Shown here in pieces: positions 35,829-46,700 of a stretch of DNA of 64,000 bases. Numbering within the stretch: position 1 is the stretch's first letter; each line of letters begins with the position of its first letter. Under the pieces are notes generated by a model that was given only the letters and a program-made list of their open reading frames with translations, had not been told where the DNA came from and made no database searches. This DNA is from Aureimonas frigidaquae (lineage in GTDB: Bacteria; Pseudomonadota; Alphaproteobacteria; Rhizobiales; Rhizobiaceae), in contig NZ_BBWR01000017.1 of assembly GCF_001463905.1 (NCBI RefSeq), forward strand, positions 124,001-188,000, written 5' to 3'. The translations under genes were made by a program, and so were the position numbers.

Positions 35829-37040
35829 ATGGAAGAGTTTCACAAGGTCCGACGACTCCCGCCCTATGTCTTCGAGGAAGTGAACCGCAAGAAGGCGGCG
35901 GCGCGCGCCCGCGGGGTCGACATCATCGATCTGGGCATGGGCAATCCCGATCTGCCGACGCCGTCCTTCGTCGTCGACAAGATGTGCGAAGTGATTCGCG
36001 ATCCGCGCACCCACCGCTACTCGGCATCCAAGGGCATTGCCGGCCTGCGCAAGGCGCAGGCGGGCTATTATGCCCGCCGCTTCGGTGTGAAGCTCAATCC
36101 GGATACGGAGATCGTCGCCACGCTGGGCTCCAAGGAAGGCTTCGCCAACATGGCGCAGGCCATCACGGCGCCGGGCGACGTGGTCCTGTGCCCGAACCCG
36201 ACCTATCCGATCCACGCCTTCGGCTTCCTGATGACGGGCGGCACGATCCGCTCCATCCCGGCGCGCCCGGACGAGGAGTTCCTGCGTGCGGTGGACCGGG
36301 CCGTACGCCATTCCATCCCCAAGCCCATCGCCATCATCCTGAACTATCCCTCCAACCCGACGGCCTACGAGGCCGACCTCGACTTCTACCGGGAGATTGT
36401 GGCCTTCGCGAAGAAGCACGAGATCATCCTGTTGTCCGATCTCGCCTATGCCGAGATCTATTTCGACGGATCGCCGCCGCCCTCGGTGCTGCAGGTCGAG
36501 GGGGCCATGGACGTGGCGGTGGAGTTCACCTCCATGTCGAAGACCTTCTCCATGCCGGGCTGGCGCGTGGGATTTGCCGTCGGCAACCAGCGGCTCATCG
36601 CGGCGCTGGCGCGGGTGAAATCCTATCTGGACTACGGCGCCTTCACGCCCATCCAGGTGGCGGCCGCGGCGGCCATCAACGCGGGCGACGACATTGTGCG
36701 CGATGCGAGGGACATTTACCGCCACCGCCGCGACGTGCTGGTGGAATCCTTCGGGCGCTCGGGCTGGGATGTTCCGCCGCCGTCCTCCACCATGTTCGCC
36801 TGGGTGCCGATTCCGGAGCGCTACCGGGACATGGGGTCGCTCGAATTCTCAAAGCTCCTGATCGAGAAGGCGGACGTCGCCGTGGCGCCTGGCATCGGCT
36901 TCGGCGAGCATGGCGACGATTTCGTGCGCATCGCCCTGGTGGAGAACGAGCACCGGATCCGCCAGGCCGCCCGCAATATCCGCCGGTTCCTTGCAAGCGA
37001 GGAGAATGCGGGGCAGAAGGTGTCGGCGGCCGGCGCCTGA
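35829..37040 (+). CDS. PLP-dependent aminotransferase, AlaC/LL-DAP aminotransferase-like
   Basis: This 403-residue class I/II aminotransferase has Lys238 as the PLP Lys in TSMSKTFSMPGWRVG, the substrate-type GMGNPDLP segment and NYPSNPT. The overall sequence is like AlaC (alanine transaminase) and the LL-diaminopimelate aminotransferases annotated upstream of hom in Rhizobiales; which substrate it uses cannot be read here. The chosen ATG at 35829 removes 21 unconserved residues from the longest frame. It forms a rightward cluster with hom, glpX and recJ, with a 105-bp gap before hom. Confidence 0.85.
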   Translation: MEEFHKVRRLPPYVFEEVNRKKAAARARGVDIIDLGMGNPDLPTPSFVVDKMCEVIRDPRTHRYSASKGIAGLRKAQAGYYARRFGVKLNPDTEIVATLGSKEGFANMAQAITAPGDVVLCPNPTYPIHAFGFLMTGGTIRSIPARPDEEFLRAVDRAVRHSIPKPIAIILNYPSNPTAYEADLDFYREIVAFAKKHEIILLSDLAYAEIYFDGSPPPSVLQVEGAMDVAVEFTSMSKTFSMPGWRVGFAVGNQRLIAALARVKSYLDYGAFTPIQVAAAAAINAGDDIVRDARDIYRHRRDVLVESFGRSGWDVPPPSSTMFAWVPIPERYRDMGSLEFSKLLIEKADVAVAPGIGFGEHGDDFVRIALVENEHRIRQAARNIRRFLASEENAGQKVSAAGA

Positions 37041-37145
37041 CCCGGCATGGCTGGTGGCTGCCGCCCTGCGGCGTTTCCACCGCCGGCCCTATTGGAACGA
37101 CATGGCTTCGGGGCGGCGCCTCGAAGCCTTCAGACGTAGAGGATC

Positions 37146-38450
37146 ATGATGGATCGCCCCCTGAAGCTCGGCCTTGCCGGGCTTGGTACCGTCGGCGCAT
37201 CGGTCGCGCGCATTCTGGCCGGCAGGCGGGAGCACTTCACCGACATGATCGGCCGCGCCATCACCGTCCGCGCCGTCAGCGCCCGTGATCGCAGCCGTGA
37301 CCGTGGCGTGGATCTGTCGAACGTCGAGTGGTTCGACGATCCCGTGCGGTTGGCCGCAGAGGCCGATATCGATCTTTTCGTGGAGCTGATCGGCGGAGCC
37401 GAGGGCGTGGCGCTTGCCAGCGTGACGGCCGCGCTCGAACGCGGGCTCCCGGTGGTCACCGCCAACAAGGCCCTTCTGGCCCATCACGGCGTGGCGCTGG
37501 CCCGCCTGGCCGAGCGGCATGGCACGACGATCCTCTTCGAGGCGGCGGTGGCCGGCGGCATCCCGATCATCAAGACCATGCGGGAATCGCTGCGTGGCAA
37601 CGCGGTATCCCGCGTGTTCGGCATTCTGAACGGCACCTGCAACTACATGCTGACCCGCATGGAACACGAGGGCGTGGACTTCGACACCGTCCTGCGCGAG
37701 GCGCAGGCGCTCGGCTATGCGGAGGCGGACCCCACCTTCGACATTGGCGGCTTCGACGCCGCCCACAAGCTCGCCATTCTGACCTCTCTCGCCTTCGGCT
37801 GCGAGATCGACCTCGACTCCATCTTTATCGAGGGGATCGAGTCCATCTCTCTGGAGGATATCCGGACGGCGTCCGATCTCGGCTACCGGATCAAGCTCCT
37901 GGCGGTGGCGCAGCGCACAGAAACGGGGATCGAGCAGCGGGTCCACCCGACCATGATTCCCGCCGACAGCGCGCTGGCGCGGGTCGACGGCGTCACCAAT
38001 GCCGTTGCGGTCGATACCGATCTTCTCGGCTCGGTCCTCCTGGCGGGCCCGGGGGCCGGCGGCGCGGCGACGGCCTCGGCCGTCCTGTCGGACATACTCG
38101 ACGTGGCGGCCGGCAAGACCGTGCCCACGCTGGGCATTGCCTGCGAAAAACTGCAGCCCTATCGTCGTGCACGGATGCGGGCGCATGAGGGTGGCTACTA
38201 TATCCGCCTTCAGGTGGCCGACGAGGTCGGCGCCTTCGCCGCCATCGCCCGCCGCATGGCCGACAATATGATATCGCTGGAATCCATCGTTCAGCGCCGC
38301 AAGGACCATGAGGACGGCCCGGTCGCTCCGGTCATCCTCATCACGCACGAGACCACCGAAGCGGCCGTGCGCGAAGCGCTGGAAGCCGTGCGCCGTGACG
38401 GGCATCTGCGGGAAGAACCCCGGATGATCCGCATCGAAACGCTTGCCTGA
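37146..38450 (+). CDS. hom: Homoserine dehydrogenase
   Basis: Hom reduces aspartate semialdehyde to homoserine on the path to threonine and methionine. The 434-residue protein has the NAD-binding LAGLGTVGASVA, the conserved TANKALLAHHG, the family signature around GNAVSRVFGILNGTCNYMLT and EADPTFDIGGFDAAHK, and a C-terminal ACT regulatory domain (~350-430), consistent with threonine feedback control. The two ATGs (37146, 37149) both follow GAGG; either could be used. It is followed by glpX with 31 bp between. Confidence 0.95.
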   Translation: MMDRPLKLGLAGLGTVGASVARILAGRREHFTDMIGRAITVRAVSARDRSRDRGVDLSNVEWFDDPVRLAAEADIDLFVELIGGAEGVALASVTAALERGLPVVTANKALLAHHGVALARLAERHGTTILFEAAVAGGIPIIKTMRESLRGNAVSRVFGILNGTCNYMLTRMEHEGVDFDTVLREAQALGYAEADPTFDIGGFDAAHKLAILTSLAFGCEIDLDSIFIEGIESISLEDIRTASDLGYRIKLLAVAQRTETGIEQRVHPTMIPADSALARVDGVTNAVAVDTDLLGSVLLAGPGAGGAATASAVLSDILDVAAGKTVPTLGIACEKLQPYRRARMRAHEGGYYIRLQVADEVGAFAAIARRMADNMISLESIVQRRKDHEDGPVAPVILITHETTEAAVREALEAVRRDGHLREEPRMIRIETLA

Positions 38451-38481
38451 GGACGCCGGAGCCGGCAGGGAGACAGGGTTC

Positions 38482-39462
38482 ATGACCGACAAGGACAATC
38501 CGCTCGACCGTGTCCTGTCCATCGAGATCGCGCGCGTTACGGAACGGGCGGCGGTCGCGGCGGCGATGTGGCGTGGCCGCGGTGACGAGAAGGCGGCCGA
38601 CCAGGCCGCCGTCGATGCCATGCGGCGGGAGCTCAACCGCATGAACATCGCCGGGCGTATCGTCATCGGCGAGGGGGAGCGGGACATGGCGCCCATGCTC
38701 TTCATCGGCGAAGAGGTCGGGCTTGGCGACGGGCCGGCCGTCGATATCGCGCTCGATCCCCTGGAAGGCACGACCATCTGCGCCAAGAACCTGCCCAACG
38801 CCATGACGGTCATCGCCGTGGCCGCCAAGGGCAGCCTCCTGAACGCGCCCGACGTCTACATGGAAAAGATCGCCATCGGCCCGGGCTACCCGCCGGGCGT
38901 CGTCAGCCTGCGGCGCAGCGCGACCGAGAACCTGACCGCCCTGGCAGAGGCCAAGGGCGTGCCGGTGGCCCAGATCACGGCCTGCATCCTGGACCGGCCG
39001 CGCCACGCGCAGCTCATCGAGGAAATCCGCACCCTCGGCGCGGCGATCCGGCTGATCGGTGACGGCGATGTCGCCGGGGTCATCCACACGACGGATTCCG
39101 AGGAGACCGGGATCGACGTGTATATGGGCATTGGCGGCGCGCCCGAAGGGGTGCTGGCCGCCGCTGCCCTGCGCTGCATGGGCGGCCAGATGGAAGGCCG
39201 CCTGCAGCTCAACACCAACGAGCGTCGTGCGCGCGCCGAACAGATGGGTGTGCAGGATCCCTATCGCATCTACACGCTGGACGACCTGGCCGGGGGCGAT
39301 GTCATCTTCGCGGCGACGGGCGTCACCGACGGCAACCTGTTGAACGGCGTGCGCCTTTACGGCAACCGGATCGAAACCCATACGCTGGTGATGCGCTCCT
39401 ATTCCCGGACGGTCCGCCACATCCGCGCCCGCCATTACGACAAGGAGAAGTTCGGGGTCTGA
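38482..39462 (+). CDS. glpX: Fructose-1,6-bisphosphatase, class II
   Basis: GlpX is the Li+-sensitive, metal-dependent FBPase of gluconeogenesis. The 326-residue protein shows IVIGEGERD, DPLEGTTICAKN and AATGVTDGNLLNGVR, the class II pattern. The ATG at 38482 was chosen; the longer frame is not conserved. The stop overlaps the recJ start (TGATG), so recJ translation depends on glpX. This hom-glpX-recJ order is recurrent in Rhizobiales. Confidence 0.94.
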   Translation: MTDKDNPLDRVLSIEIARVTERAAVAAAMWRGRGDEKAADQAAVDAMRRELNRMNIAGRIVIGEGERDMAPMLFIGEEVGLGDGPAVDIALDPLEGTTICAKNLPNAMTVIAVAAKGSLLNAPDVYMEKIAIGPGYPPGVVSLRRSATENLTALAEAKGVPVAQITACILDRPRHAQLIEEIRTLGAAIRLIGDGDVAGVIHTTDSEETGIDVYMGIGGAPEGVLAAAALRCMGGQMEGRLQLNTNERRARAEQMGVQDPYRIYTLDDLAGGDVIFAATGVTDGNLLNGVRLYGNRIETHTLVMRSYSRTVRHIRARHYDKEKFGV

Positions 39463-41255
39463 TGCTGGACGTCACCGCCGAGCGCCTGTTCCTGAATGTC
39501 GAGGCATCCCTGGCGGGCCGCCGCTGGCTGCATGCGCTGGATGCCCGCTCGGAAGCCCTGGCAACTCAGATGGCCCAGGCGCACGGCCTGCCGGACCTCG
39601 TCTCCCGCGTGCTTGCCGCGCGTGGCGTGGCCCCACAGGATGCCGCACGCTTCATGGCCCCGACCATCCGGGAGCTGATGCCCGATCCGGCCAGCCTGAC
39701 CGATATGGACGCGGCCAGCGCCCGCATCGCCCGCGCCGTCGCGTCGGGCGAGCGGGTGGCGATCTTCGGTGATTACGATGTGGACGGCGCGGCATCGGCC
39801 GCGCTGCTGCACCGCTATCTGCGCCACTTCGGCATCGATGCGCCGATCCGCATCCCAGACCGGCTGGCCGAAGGCTATGGGCCCAACCCGCAAGCCATGC
39901 GCGCGCTTGCCGATGCCGGTGCCAGCCTGATCGTGACCGTGGATTGCGGCACGACGAGCCCGGATGCCATCGCGGCCGTGGCCGGCCGGGCCGATGTGGT
40001 CGTCCTCGATCATCACCAGGTCGGGGCACAGTTGCCGCCGGCCCATGCCATCGTAAACCCGAACCGGCAGGACGACCTGTCGGGGCAGGGGCATCTCTGC
40101 GCGGCCGGCGTCGTGTTCCTGACACTGGCGGCCGTATCGCGTCAGTTGCGCGCCAAGGGCCGCACCGACCTGCCGGATCTGTTGCAGGAGCTCGACCTCG
40201 CCGCGCTGGCGACGGTCTGCGACGTGGTCCCGCTCATCGGGTTCAATCGCGCGCTCGTCGTGCGGGGGCTGGACGTCCTGCGCGCCCAGCGCAATCCCGG
40301 CCTTGCGGCGCTGGCGCGTGCCGCGCGCCTGTCCGGGCCAATCTCGGCCCATCATCTGGGGTTCCTGCTCGGGCCGCGGATCAATGCGGGCGGGCGGATC
40401 GGCGATGCTGCGCTCGGCAGCCGCCTCCTGACGCTAACCGATGCCAACGATGCCGAGGATATCGCCGCGCGCCTCCACACGCTCAACGAAGAGCGCCAGC
40501 ACATGGAGCGTGCCATGCTGGACCAGGCGGAGGCCGAAGTCCTGGCCGAGATGGGCGCCGGAGACGGCCCCGCCGTCCTGGTGACGGCGCAGCCGGACTG
40601 GCACCCCGGGATCGTCGGCCTCATCGCCGCGCGGCTGAAGGAGCGCTTCAACCGCCCGGCCGTCGCCATCGCCTTCGACGGGGCCGGGCGCGGCACCGGT
40701 TCGGCGCGTTCCATCGCAGGCTTCGACATGGGCGCCTTGGTACGCGGCGCGCTCGATCGCGGCATTCTAGAAAAGGGCGGCGGTCATTCCATGGCGGCCG
40801 GCCTGACCATTCGCCGCGATAGGCTGGGAGATTTCCGGGATTATGCGCAGGCCGCCGCGCAAGGGCGCGTTGCCGCCCTGCGTGCCGCGGACGGGCTGCG
40901 GCTCGATGGCGCGCTGAGCGCCAGGGGGTTGACGGTGGAGCTGGCGCAAACGCTGCATCAGGCCGGCCCCTACGGATCGGGCCACCCACAACCCGTCTTC
41001 GCCCTGCCGCGGCACCGCATTGCCGGTGCGCAGCCCTTCGGCGCCGGAGGGCATGTGCGCGCGCGGCTCCAGGCGGCCGATGGCGCCAGCATTTCGGCCG
41101 TGGCCTTCCGGGCGGCCGGCACGCCGCTGGGCGAACGGTTGCTCGGCGGCGGCGACAGGCCGTTGCATCTGGCCGGCTCGGTATCGCTCGATCACTATCA
41201 GGGCCGGCCGCAAGTCTCGTTCCGCATCGTCGATGCGGCGGAAACGCTCAAATGA
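39462..41255 (+). CDS. recJ: Single-stranded-DNA-specific exonuclease RecJ
   Basis: RecJ degrades ssDNA 5' to 3' in recombination and repair. The 597-residue protein has the DHH phosphoesterase motifs FGDYDVDGAASAA, VDCGTTSPDA and DHHQVG, followed by DHHA1 with GGHSMAAGLT and a C-terminal OB-like domain. It is translationally coupled to glpX by TGATG. Length and motifs are typical. Confidence 0.95.
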   Translation: MLDVTAERLFLNVEASLAGRRWLHALDARSEALATQMAQAHGLPDLVSRVLAARGVAPQDAARFMAPTIRELMPDPASLTDMDAASARIARAVASGERVAIFGDYDVDGAASAALLHRYLRHFGIDAPIRIPDRLAEGYGPNPQAMRALADAGASLIVTVDCGTTSPDAIAAVAGRADVVVLDHHQVGAQLPPAHAIVNPNRQDDLSGQGHLCAAGVVFLTLAAVSRQLRAKGRTDLPDLLQELDLAALATVCDVVPLIGFNRALVVRGLDVLRAQRNPGLAALARAARLSGPISAHHLGFLLGPRINAGGRIGDAALGSRLLTLTDANDAEDIAARLHTLNEERQHMERAMLDQAEAEVLAEMGAGDGPAVLVTAQPDWHPGIVGLIAARLKERFNRPAVAIAFDGAGRGTGSARSIAGFDMGALVRGALDRGILEKGGGHSMAAGLTIRRDRLGDFRDYAQAAAQGRVAALRAADGLRLDGALSARGLTVELAQTLHQAGPYGSGHPQPVFALPRHRIAGAQPFGAGGHVRARLQAADGASISAVAFRAAGTPLGERLLGGGDRPLHLAGSVSLDHYQGRPQVSFRIVDAAETLK

Positions 41256-41335
41256 TCGGGTCTTCGTCAACGCGCCGTTAAGGCTGCAGGCGTAGGGTCA
41301 GGCGCAGTCTTCTGGCCCCGGATGCTAAAACCAAC

Positions 41336-41980
41336 ATGCAGCGTGTCGCCCCGCGTATTCTGGCTCTGTCCATTCTTGCCTTGGTCTCCGGCTGCGCCTC
41401 GGTCAAGCAGGTCGGCATGTCCGAGCACGAATGCATGACACGCGTCATGTATTTCGAATCCAACCGCTCCAGCGAGGAGGGGATGGTGGCCGTCGGAACC
41501 GTCGTGATGAACCGGGTCAATTCCGGCAAATACCCGACGACGGTCTGTGGCGTCGTCGGACAGAAGAACCAGTTCGCGCCGGGCGTTCTGTCCAAGCCCA
41601 TGGGGGCGGGCCGTGAGCTGGCGGAGGCGACGGCCCGCAAGGTCATGCGCGGGGCCCGGCATGGTGGCGTCGGCCGGAACGCCCTGTTCTTCCACACGGC
41701 GGGCTATTCCTACCCCTATAACAACATGCACTATGTCGCGATTGCAGGTGGCAACGCCTTTTACGAAAAGCGCCGCAACCCGACGCAAACGCAGGCCATG
41801 CTGCAGGAACGGCCTTTGCCCCGCTTTGCGCCGCGCACCATCGCCGCGGCAGCCGCCGCAACTGCGGCCGTGCCCGTCACCCGCGTTGCCGCCATCCCGT
41901 CGCGTGCCGCTTCGGTGCAACGCACAATGGTCGAAGCGCCCATGTCGATCGAAGATATCATCGCCGCAACAGCCCAGTAG
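41336..41980 (+). CDS. Cell wall hydrolase, SleB/CwlJ family lipoprotein
   Basis: This 214-residue protein has a lipoprotein signal (MQRVAPRILALSILAL, lipobox VSGC, Cys20) and a SleB/CwlJ hydrolase domain: CMTRVMYFESNRSSEEGM with the catalytic Glu, VNSGKYPTTVCGVV, then NQFAPG. SleB-type enzymes cut peptidoglycan glycan strands. The last ~60 residues are Ala/Pro/Val-rich and likely disordered. It should work in the periplasm, anchored to a membrane. It is 80 bp behind recJ; a following gene diverges in function. Confidence 0.83.
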   Translation: MQRVAPRILALSILALVSGCASVKQVGMSEHECMTRVMYFESNRSSEEGMVAVGTVVMNRVNSGKYPTTVCGVVGQKNQFAPGVLSKPMGAGRELAEATARKVMRGARHGGVGRNALFFHTAGYSYPYNNMHYVAIAGGNAFYEKRRNPTQTQAMLQERPLPRFAPRTIAAAAAATAAVPVTRVAAIPSRAASVQRTMVEAPMSIEDIIAATAQ

Positions 41981-42105
41981 CAAGGCCTTTGCCGCCATTC
42001 CTACGGCGGAAGGCGTAGCCCGACTTGTTGCAACTGCTCATACGTGCCAAGCTCGTCCGCGTGATCGTTTCGTGATTGCCGTTCCGACGAGGATCCAGCC
42101 CGTTC

Positions 42106-43701
42106 ATGATTGTCGATGGTCCGCCGGACCCAGCCGCGCAAGCGGATATCTGTATCGTCGGCTCGGGTCCGGTCGGCTTGTCCCTGGCGTTGCGGTGCGC
42201 AGCGCAGGGCAAGCGCGTCATGGTGATCGAGGCGGGATACGGATTCCAGACCGGGCGCACGGTGCCGGCTCCGCCGATCGAGTTCGTCAATGCCAGCCAT
42301 GCCGGGCCGGATGTCGCCATGATGCGGTCGGTCGGCGGCACCTCGCACCTCTGGGGCGGGCGCTGCGTGGCCTTCGACGATATCGATTTCCGGGAACGTC
42401 CTTACGTCCCGCATTCCGGCTGGCCGCTCGCCCATCACGCCCTGCAGCGCCATTACCCCGATGCTTTGCGGTTCCTCGGCTGCACCCCGCCAGCACATAC
42501 GCAGGTCTCCATGACCGACGGCGAGCCCGTCTTGCTCGACCGGACCGAATTCTGGTCGCAGAACGGCAATGTCGCCGATGCGCATGACGCCGCCATCCGC
42601 GGCTCCGGCAATCTCATGCTGCATACGGGCTGCCAGGCCCGCCGCGTCCTGATCGATGCAACTTCGGATGGAATCCGCGGGGTCGAGGTGGAGCATGAGG
42701 GCCGGTGCCAGGCGGCACGCGCCCATGCCTATGTCCTGGCGGCCGGCGGGCTTGAGAACACGCGGCTCCTGATGGTATCCCGGCGGCATATGCCGCAGCT
42801 TTTCGGCGGCGAGGGCGGGCCGCTCGGCCGCTTCTACTGCGGCCATCTGACCGGGCATCTAGCCGGCATCGTCTTCGCAGACCCGCAATTTGCCCGCCGT
42901 CTCTGGTTTCAGCGTACAAAAGGGGGCGGAATCCATCGCCAGCGCCTCGCCTGCGCTGACGCGATCCAGGAGGAGATGGCGCTTCTCAACACCGCCTTCT
43001 GGCTCGACAGCTATTCCATTTCCGATCCGACGCATGGCAGCGGCCTCCTTTCCGGCCTCTACCTCGCCCTGTCGGGAATGCGGCTCTATCCGCGGGTCAG
43101 CCATGGGCAGGCGCCGCGCCACGAGGGCGGAACGGCGTGCCATATGGCCAATCTGCGCAACGGCTTCGACCCGCGCGCTGCAGTGGCGCTGGGGCGGCAG
43201 TTGTCCGCACGCCGCCGCGATGGGAGCGCCTTCGCACTCTTCAACCCCGCCGGACGCTACCTCCTGCGCTACCATGCCGAGCATGCGCCCAATTCGGAAA
43301 GCCGCGTCGAACTGGCCACCGAGGGGCCGGAGGCCGGGCCGGGCCTGCGTGTGGATCTGCGCTTCTCTGCGGCCGACACGGGCTCGGTGGTCCGCAGCCA
43401 CGCACGTATCGATGCCTGGCTGCGGGCGAACGGTATCGGGCAGCTCGACTATCACGTGGAAGCCGGCACGCGGGACGCGTATGTGGCAGGGCAGGCCCTC
43501 GACGGATACCACCAGATCGGCCTGACCCGCATGTCCGCCGACCGATCCTGCGGTATCGTCGATGCCAACTGCCGCGTGCACGACCTCTCCAATCTCTACG
43601 TGGCGGGCAGTTCGGTCTTTCCGACGGCCGGCCAGGCCAATCCGACCCTGCCGGCGGTGGCGCTGGCGCTACGGCTGGCGGACCACCTCTCGGCTTCGTG
43701 A
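42106..43701 (+). CDS. GMC-type FAD oxidoreductase
   Basis: This 531-residue flavoprotein starts with IVGSGPVGLSLALRCAAQGK (FAD-binding) and MRSVGGTSHLWGGRC, and has a C-terminal GMC-type block with HQIGLTRMSADRSCG (catalytic His), DLSNLYVAGSSVFPTAG and NPTLPAVALALRLADHL (Asn). It has no signal peptide, so it is probably cytoplasmic or peripheral to the membrane. The substrate (an alcohol, sugar or sterol-like compound) cannot be assigned. The nearest neighbours (SleB hydrolase and alpha-2-macroglobulin) do not help. The start was taken at ATG 42106, with the longer frame from TTG 42076 as an alternative. A GAGG lies at moderate distance. Confidence 0.8.
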   Translation: MIVDGPPDPAAQADICIVGSGPVGLSLALRCAAQGKRVMVIEAGYGFQTGRTVPAPPIEFVNASHAGPDVAMMRSVGGTSHLWGGRCVAFDDIDFRERPYVPHSGWPLAHHALQRHYPDALRFLGCTPPAHTQVSMTDGEPVLLDRTEFWSQNGNVADAHDAAIRGSGNLMLHTGCQARRVLIDATSDGIRGVEVEHEGRCQAARAHAYVLAAGGLENTRLLMVSRRHMPQLFGGEGGPLGRFYCGHLTGHLAGIVFADPQFARRLWFQRTKGGGIHRQRLACADAIQEEMALLNTAFWLDSYSISDPTHGSGLLSGLYLALSGMRLYPRVSHGQAPRHEGGTACHMANLRNGFDPRAAVALGRQLSARRRDGSAFALFNPAGRYLLRYHAEHAPNSESRVELATEGPEAGPGLRVDLRFSAADTGSVVRSHARIDAWLRANGIGQLDYHVEAGTRDAYVAGQALDGYHQIGLTRMSADRSCGIVDANCRVHDLSNLYVAGSSVFPTAGQANPTLPAVALALRLADHLSAS

Positions 43702-43764
43702 ACGGCTTCCTTGCGCGGTGATTTCGCCTTAAGCTGAGCCGCAGGCTGGGTGGGGGAAAGTGCC

Positions 43765-46700
43765 ATGGCAAAGTATCGCGAGCGGCTCCAGGCCATGCTG
43801 TGGGCGGGCGCCCTTGCCGTTTCGGTCCTGGCTGGCGCCGGCTCCGGTAACGCCGCCGAACGACGCATCGTCCCCGCGCCCGATTTTGACTATTACGGCC
43901 ATGATTACGATGTCCTGCGCGATGCCGATGCCAACCTGTGCGAAACGGCCTGCCTGTCCGATACGCAATGCAAGGCCTTCACGCTGAACGTTTCCACCGG
44001 CTGGTGCTTCCTGAAGTCCGCAGTCGGCCCCGCCCGGCAGACGCCCGGCGCCATGTCGGGCCGTATTGTGGATGCCGGCCCGGAACCCGATGCCGCCGCC
44101 ATGGCCGCGCGTGAGGCCAGCCTCGATTTCCTGCCGTCGTCTTTGGTGGACGATGCACGGCGCCTGCGCCTGCAGTTGCAGGGCGAAGCGCTGGGCACGA
44201 CGCAGACGCCGCAGGAGCTTTTGAGCACTGCGCGGACCGCGTCGGACGAGGCTGGCCCCGCCGCCGCCATCGAGGCCTATCGGCGCTATCTCGGCGTGGC
44301 GCCGGGGGATGCATCCGCCTGGCGGGCACTGGCCGAGTCCGCGCTCGACGACAAGCCGGAGGACTGGGACCGCCGCAGGGCGGTCGAGGCGCTGCGTGCG
44401 CAGGCGGCCATATCGGCCTATGTCACCGCGCCGGACGATGCCGAAGCGGCCGCCGCCCTGGACCTCCTGGCCCAGGCGCAGGGAGAGGACGAGAACTGGC
44501 GGGGGGCGATCCGCACGTGGCGTGCCGCCACTGCGCTGGGTGCCGATCCGCAGATCGCCCAGAGGCTGGAGGATGCCCTGACGGATCATGGCTTCCGCGT
44601 CACCGGGAACAGCGTCGACAACGATGCCGCCAGCCCGCGCATCTGCATGAACTTCTCGGATGAATTGTCCCCCTCTCTCATCGGATCGGACCGCGCCGGC
44701 GATTACCTGTCCGTCGATGGCGGGGATGCGCTCCCGGTGACCGCTTCGGGCCGGCAGCTCTGCGTCGACGGCGTCGAGCATGGCCGCCGCTACCGGGTCA
44801 AGGCACGGGCCGGCATTCCGTCCGCACATGGCGAGGTTCTCCGCAAGGATGCGGAAGGCATCGTCTATGTCCGCGATCGCACCGCCTCGGCCTTTTTTGC
44901 GGGCAACGCCTATGTCCTGCCGTCGGGTGGCGCCGTGTCATTGCCGGTCACCAGCGTCAATGCGGACGAGATTTCCCTGCGCCTGCTGCGCCTCGGGGAC
45001 CGTCAGCTGGCCCGGTCCCTCGGCGACAACCAGTTGCTCACGCGGCTCGGCAGCTACCAGCTCGACGACATCGCCGCAAACAGCGGCGAAGAGGTGTGGA
45101 CCGGCACGGTCAGCGTCGCCAACCGGCTCAACCAGGACACGGTGACGGCCATTCCGCTGGCCGATGTCCTGAAGGAGTCCAAGCCCGGCATCTATCTTCT
45201 GGCGGCGACGCCGTCCAACGGCAATGCCGCGCGCGACGAGCCGGCGCTGCAATGGTTCGTGCTGACCGATCTGGGGCTTTCGACGCTGTCGGGCGCGGAC
45301 GGTTTCCATGTCACCGTCCGCTCGCTCGGGCGCGCCGACGCGCTGGCCGGCATCACGCTCCAGCTCATCGCAGCCAACAACGATATCCTGGCCACGGCCA
45401 CGACCGACGCCGACGGGCACGCCACCTTCGCGCCAGGCCTCCTGGCGGGAACGGGCGGCGACCGACCTGCGCTCCTGACCGCCGAGCGCGGCGGGTCAGA
45501 GCCCGATTTCGTGTTCCTGGACCTGACGACATCCGGCTTCGACCTGTCCGATCGCGGCGTGGCCGGCCGGGCGCCGGCCGATGCGCTGGATGTCTTCCTG
45601 ACGCCGGAACGGGGCATCTACCGCCCCGGTGAAACGATCCACCTGACGGCCCTTGTGCGCGATGCAGACGCCAGGGCCGTCGACGGCGCGGTGCTGACCA
45701 TGATCGTCCGGCGGCCCGATGGCGTGGAATATCTGCGCAGGGTCGTGTCCCCGCGCGATGCCGGTGGCACGGCGCAGGATGTGGACCTGCCGGCCGGCGC
45801 CATGCGCGGAAGCTGGCATGTGGCCCTCCATATCGATCCCGAGAGGCCGGCCCTGGCCTCGACCGACGTGCAGGTGCAGGACTTCGAACCGCAGAAGATC
45901 GCCTTCGATGTCGATCCCGTTGCACAGTTCGATCCCTCCGCGCCGCCGGACGTGTCGCTGAAAGCGCGTTACCTGTTCGGGGCGCCGGCTGCCGGCCTTG
46001 CCGTCGAGGGCGAAGTCGTCCTGTCGGCCGCGCAGTCCCTTGCCGCCCGGCCCGGTTACGTCTTCGGGCTCTCCGACGAGGAGGTCACCCCCTTGCGCGT
46101 GCCCTTCGAAGGAACGCAAACGGATGCCGAGGGGGTGGCCGGCATCGGGCTGTCCCCCTTCGAGCCCCCGGCGACCACCCGCCCGGTCAGCGCGGAATTG
46201 ATCGTGCGGGTGCTGGATTCCGGCGGCCGGCCCGTCGAACGGCGCCAGACCGTGCCGGTCGCGGCCGAGGGCACGCGGATCGGCATTCGGCCCGATTTCG
46301 ACGGCGAGGTGCCGGAGGGCGGCACGGCCGGCTTCTCGGTCATCGCCCTGGGGGCGGCCGACGCCACGCTCCCGCAGACGGGGCTGCGCTGGGTGCTCAA
46401 CCGCATCGATACCGAGTTCCAGTGGTACCAGTCCGGCGGGCAGTGGAATTACGAGCCCATCCGTCGCAGCGAACGCGTTGCCGATGGCATGCTGGACCTT
46501 CCGGCCGATGGATCGGGCAAGATTTCCGCGCCGGTCGGCTGGGGGCGTTACGAGCTTCTGGTTTCGGGCGAAGGGGTGATCCCCGCCAGCATCGGCTTCG
46601 ATGCCGGATGGTACGTCGCGGCGACGGCCGCCGACACGCCCGAGATTGCCGAGGTCAGCCTGGACAAGCCGCGCTATGCGGTGGGCGAGGAGGCCATCGT

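Noticed and set aside
35186-37288. A 700-codon + frame over the aminotransferase gene
   Set aside because: It reads an alternate frame of the aminotransferase and lipoprotein genes; codon-phase shadow in GC-rich DNA.
41991-42009. GCCGCC/GGCGG hairpin after the SleB gene as a terminator
   Set aside because: The stem is short, the loop is large and no T run follows on either strand.
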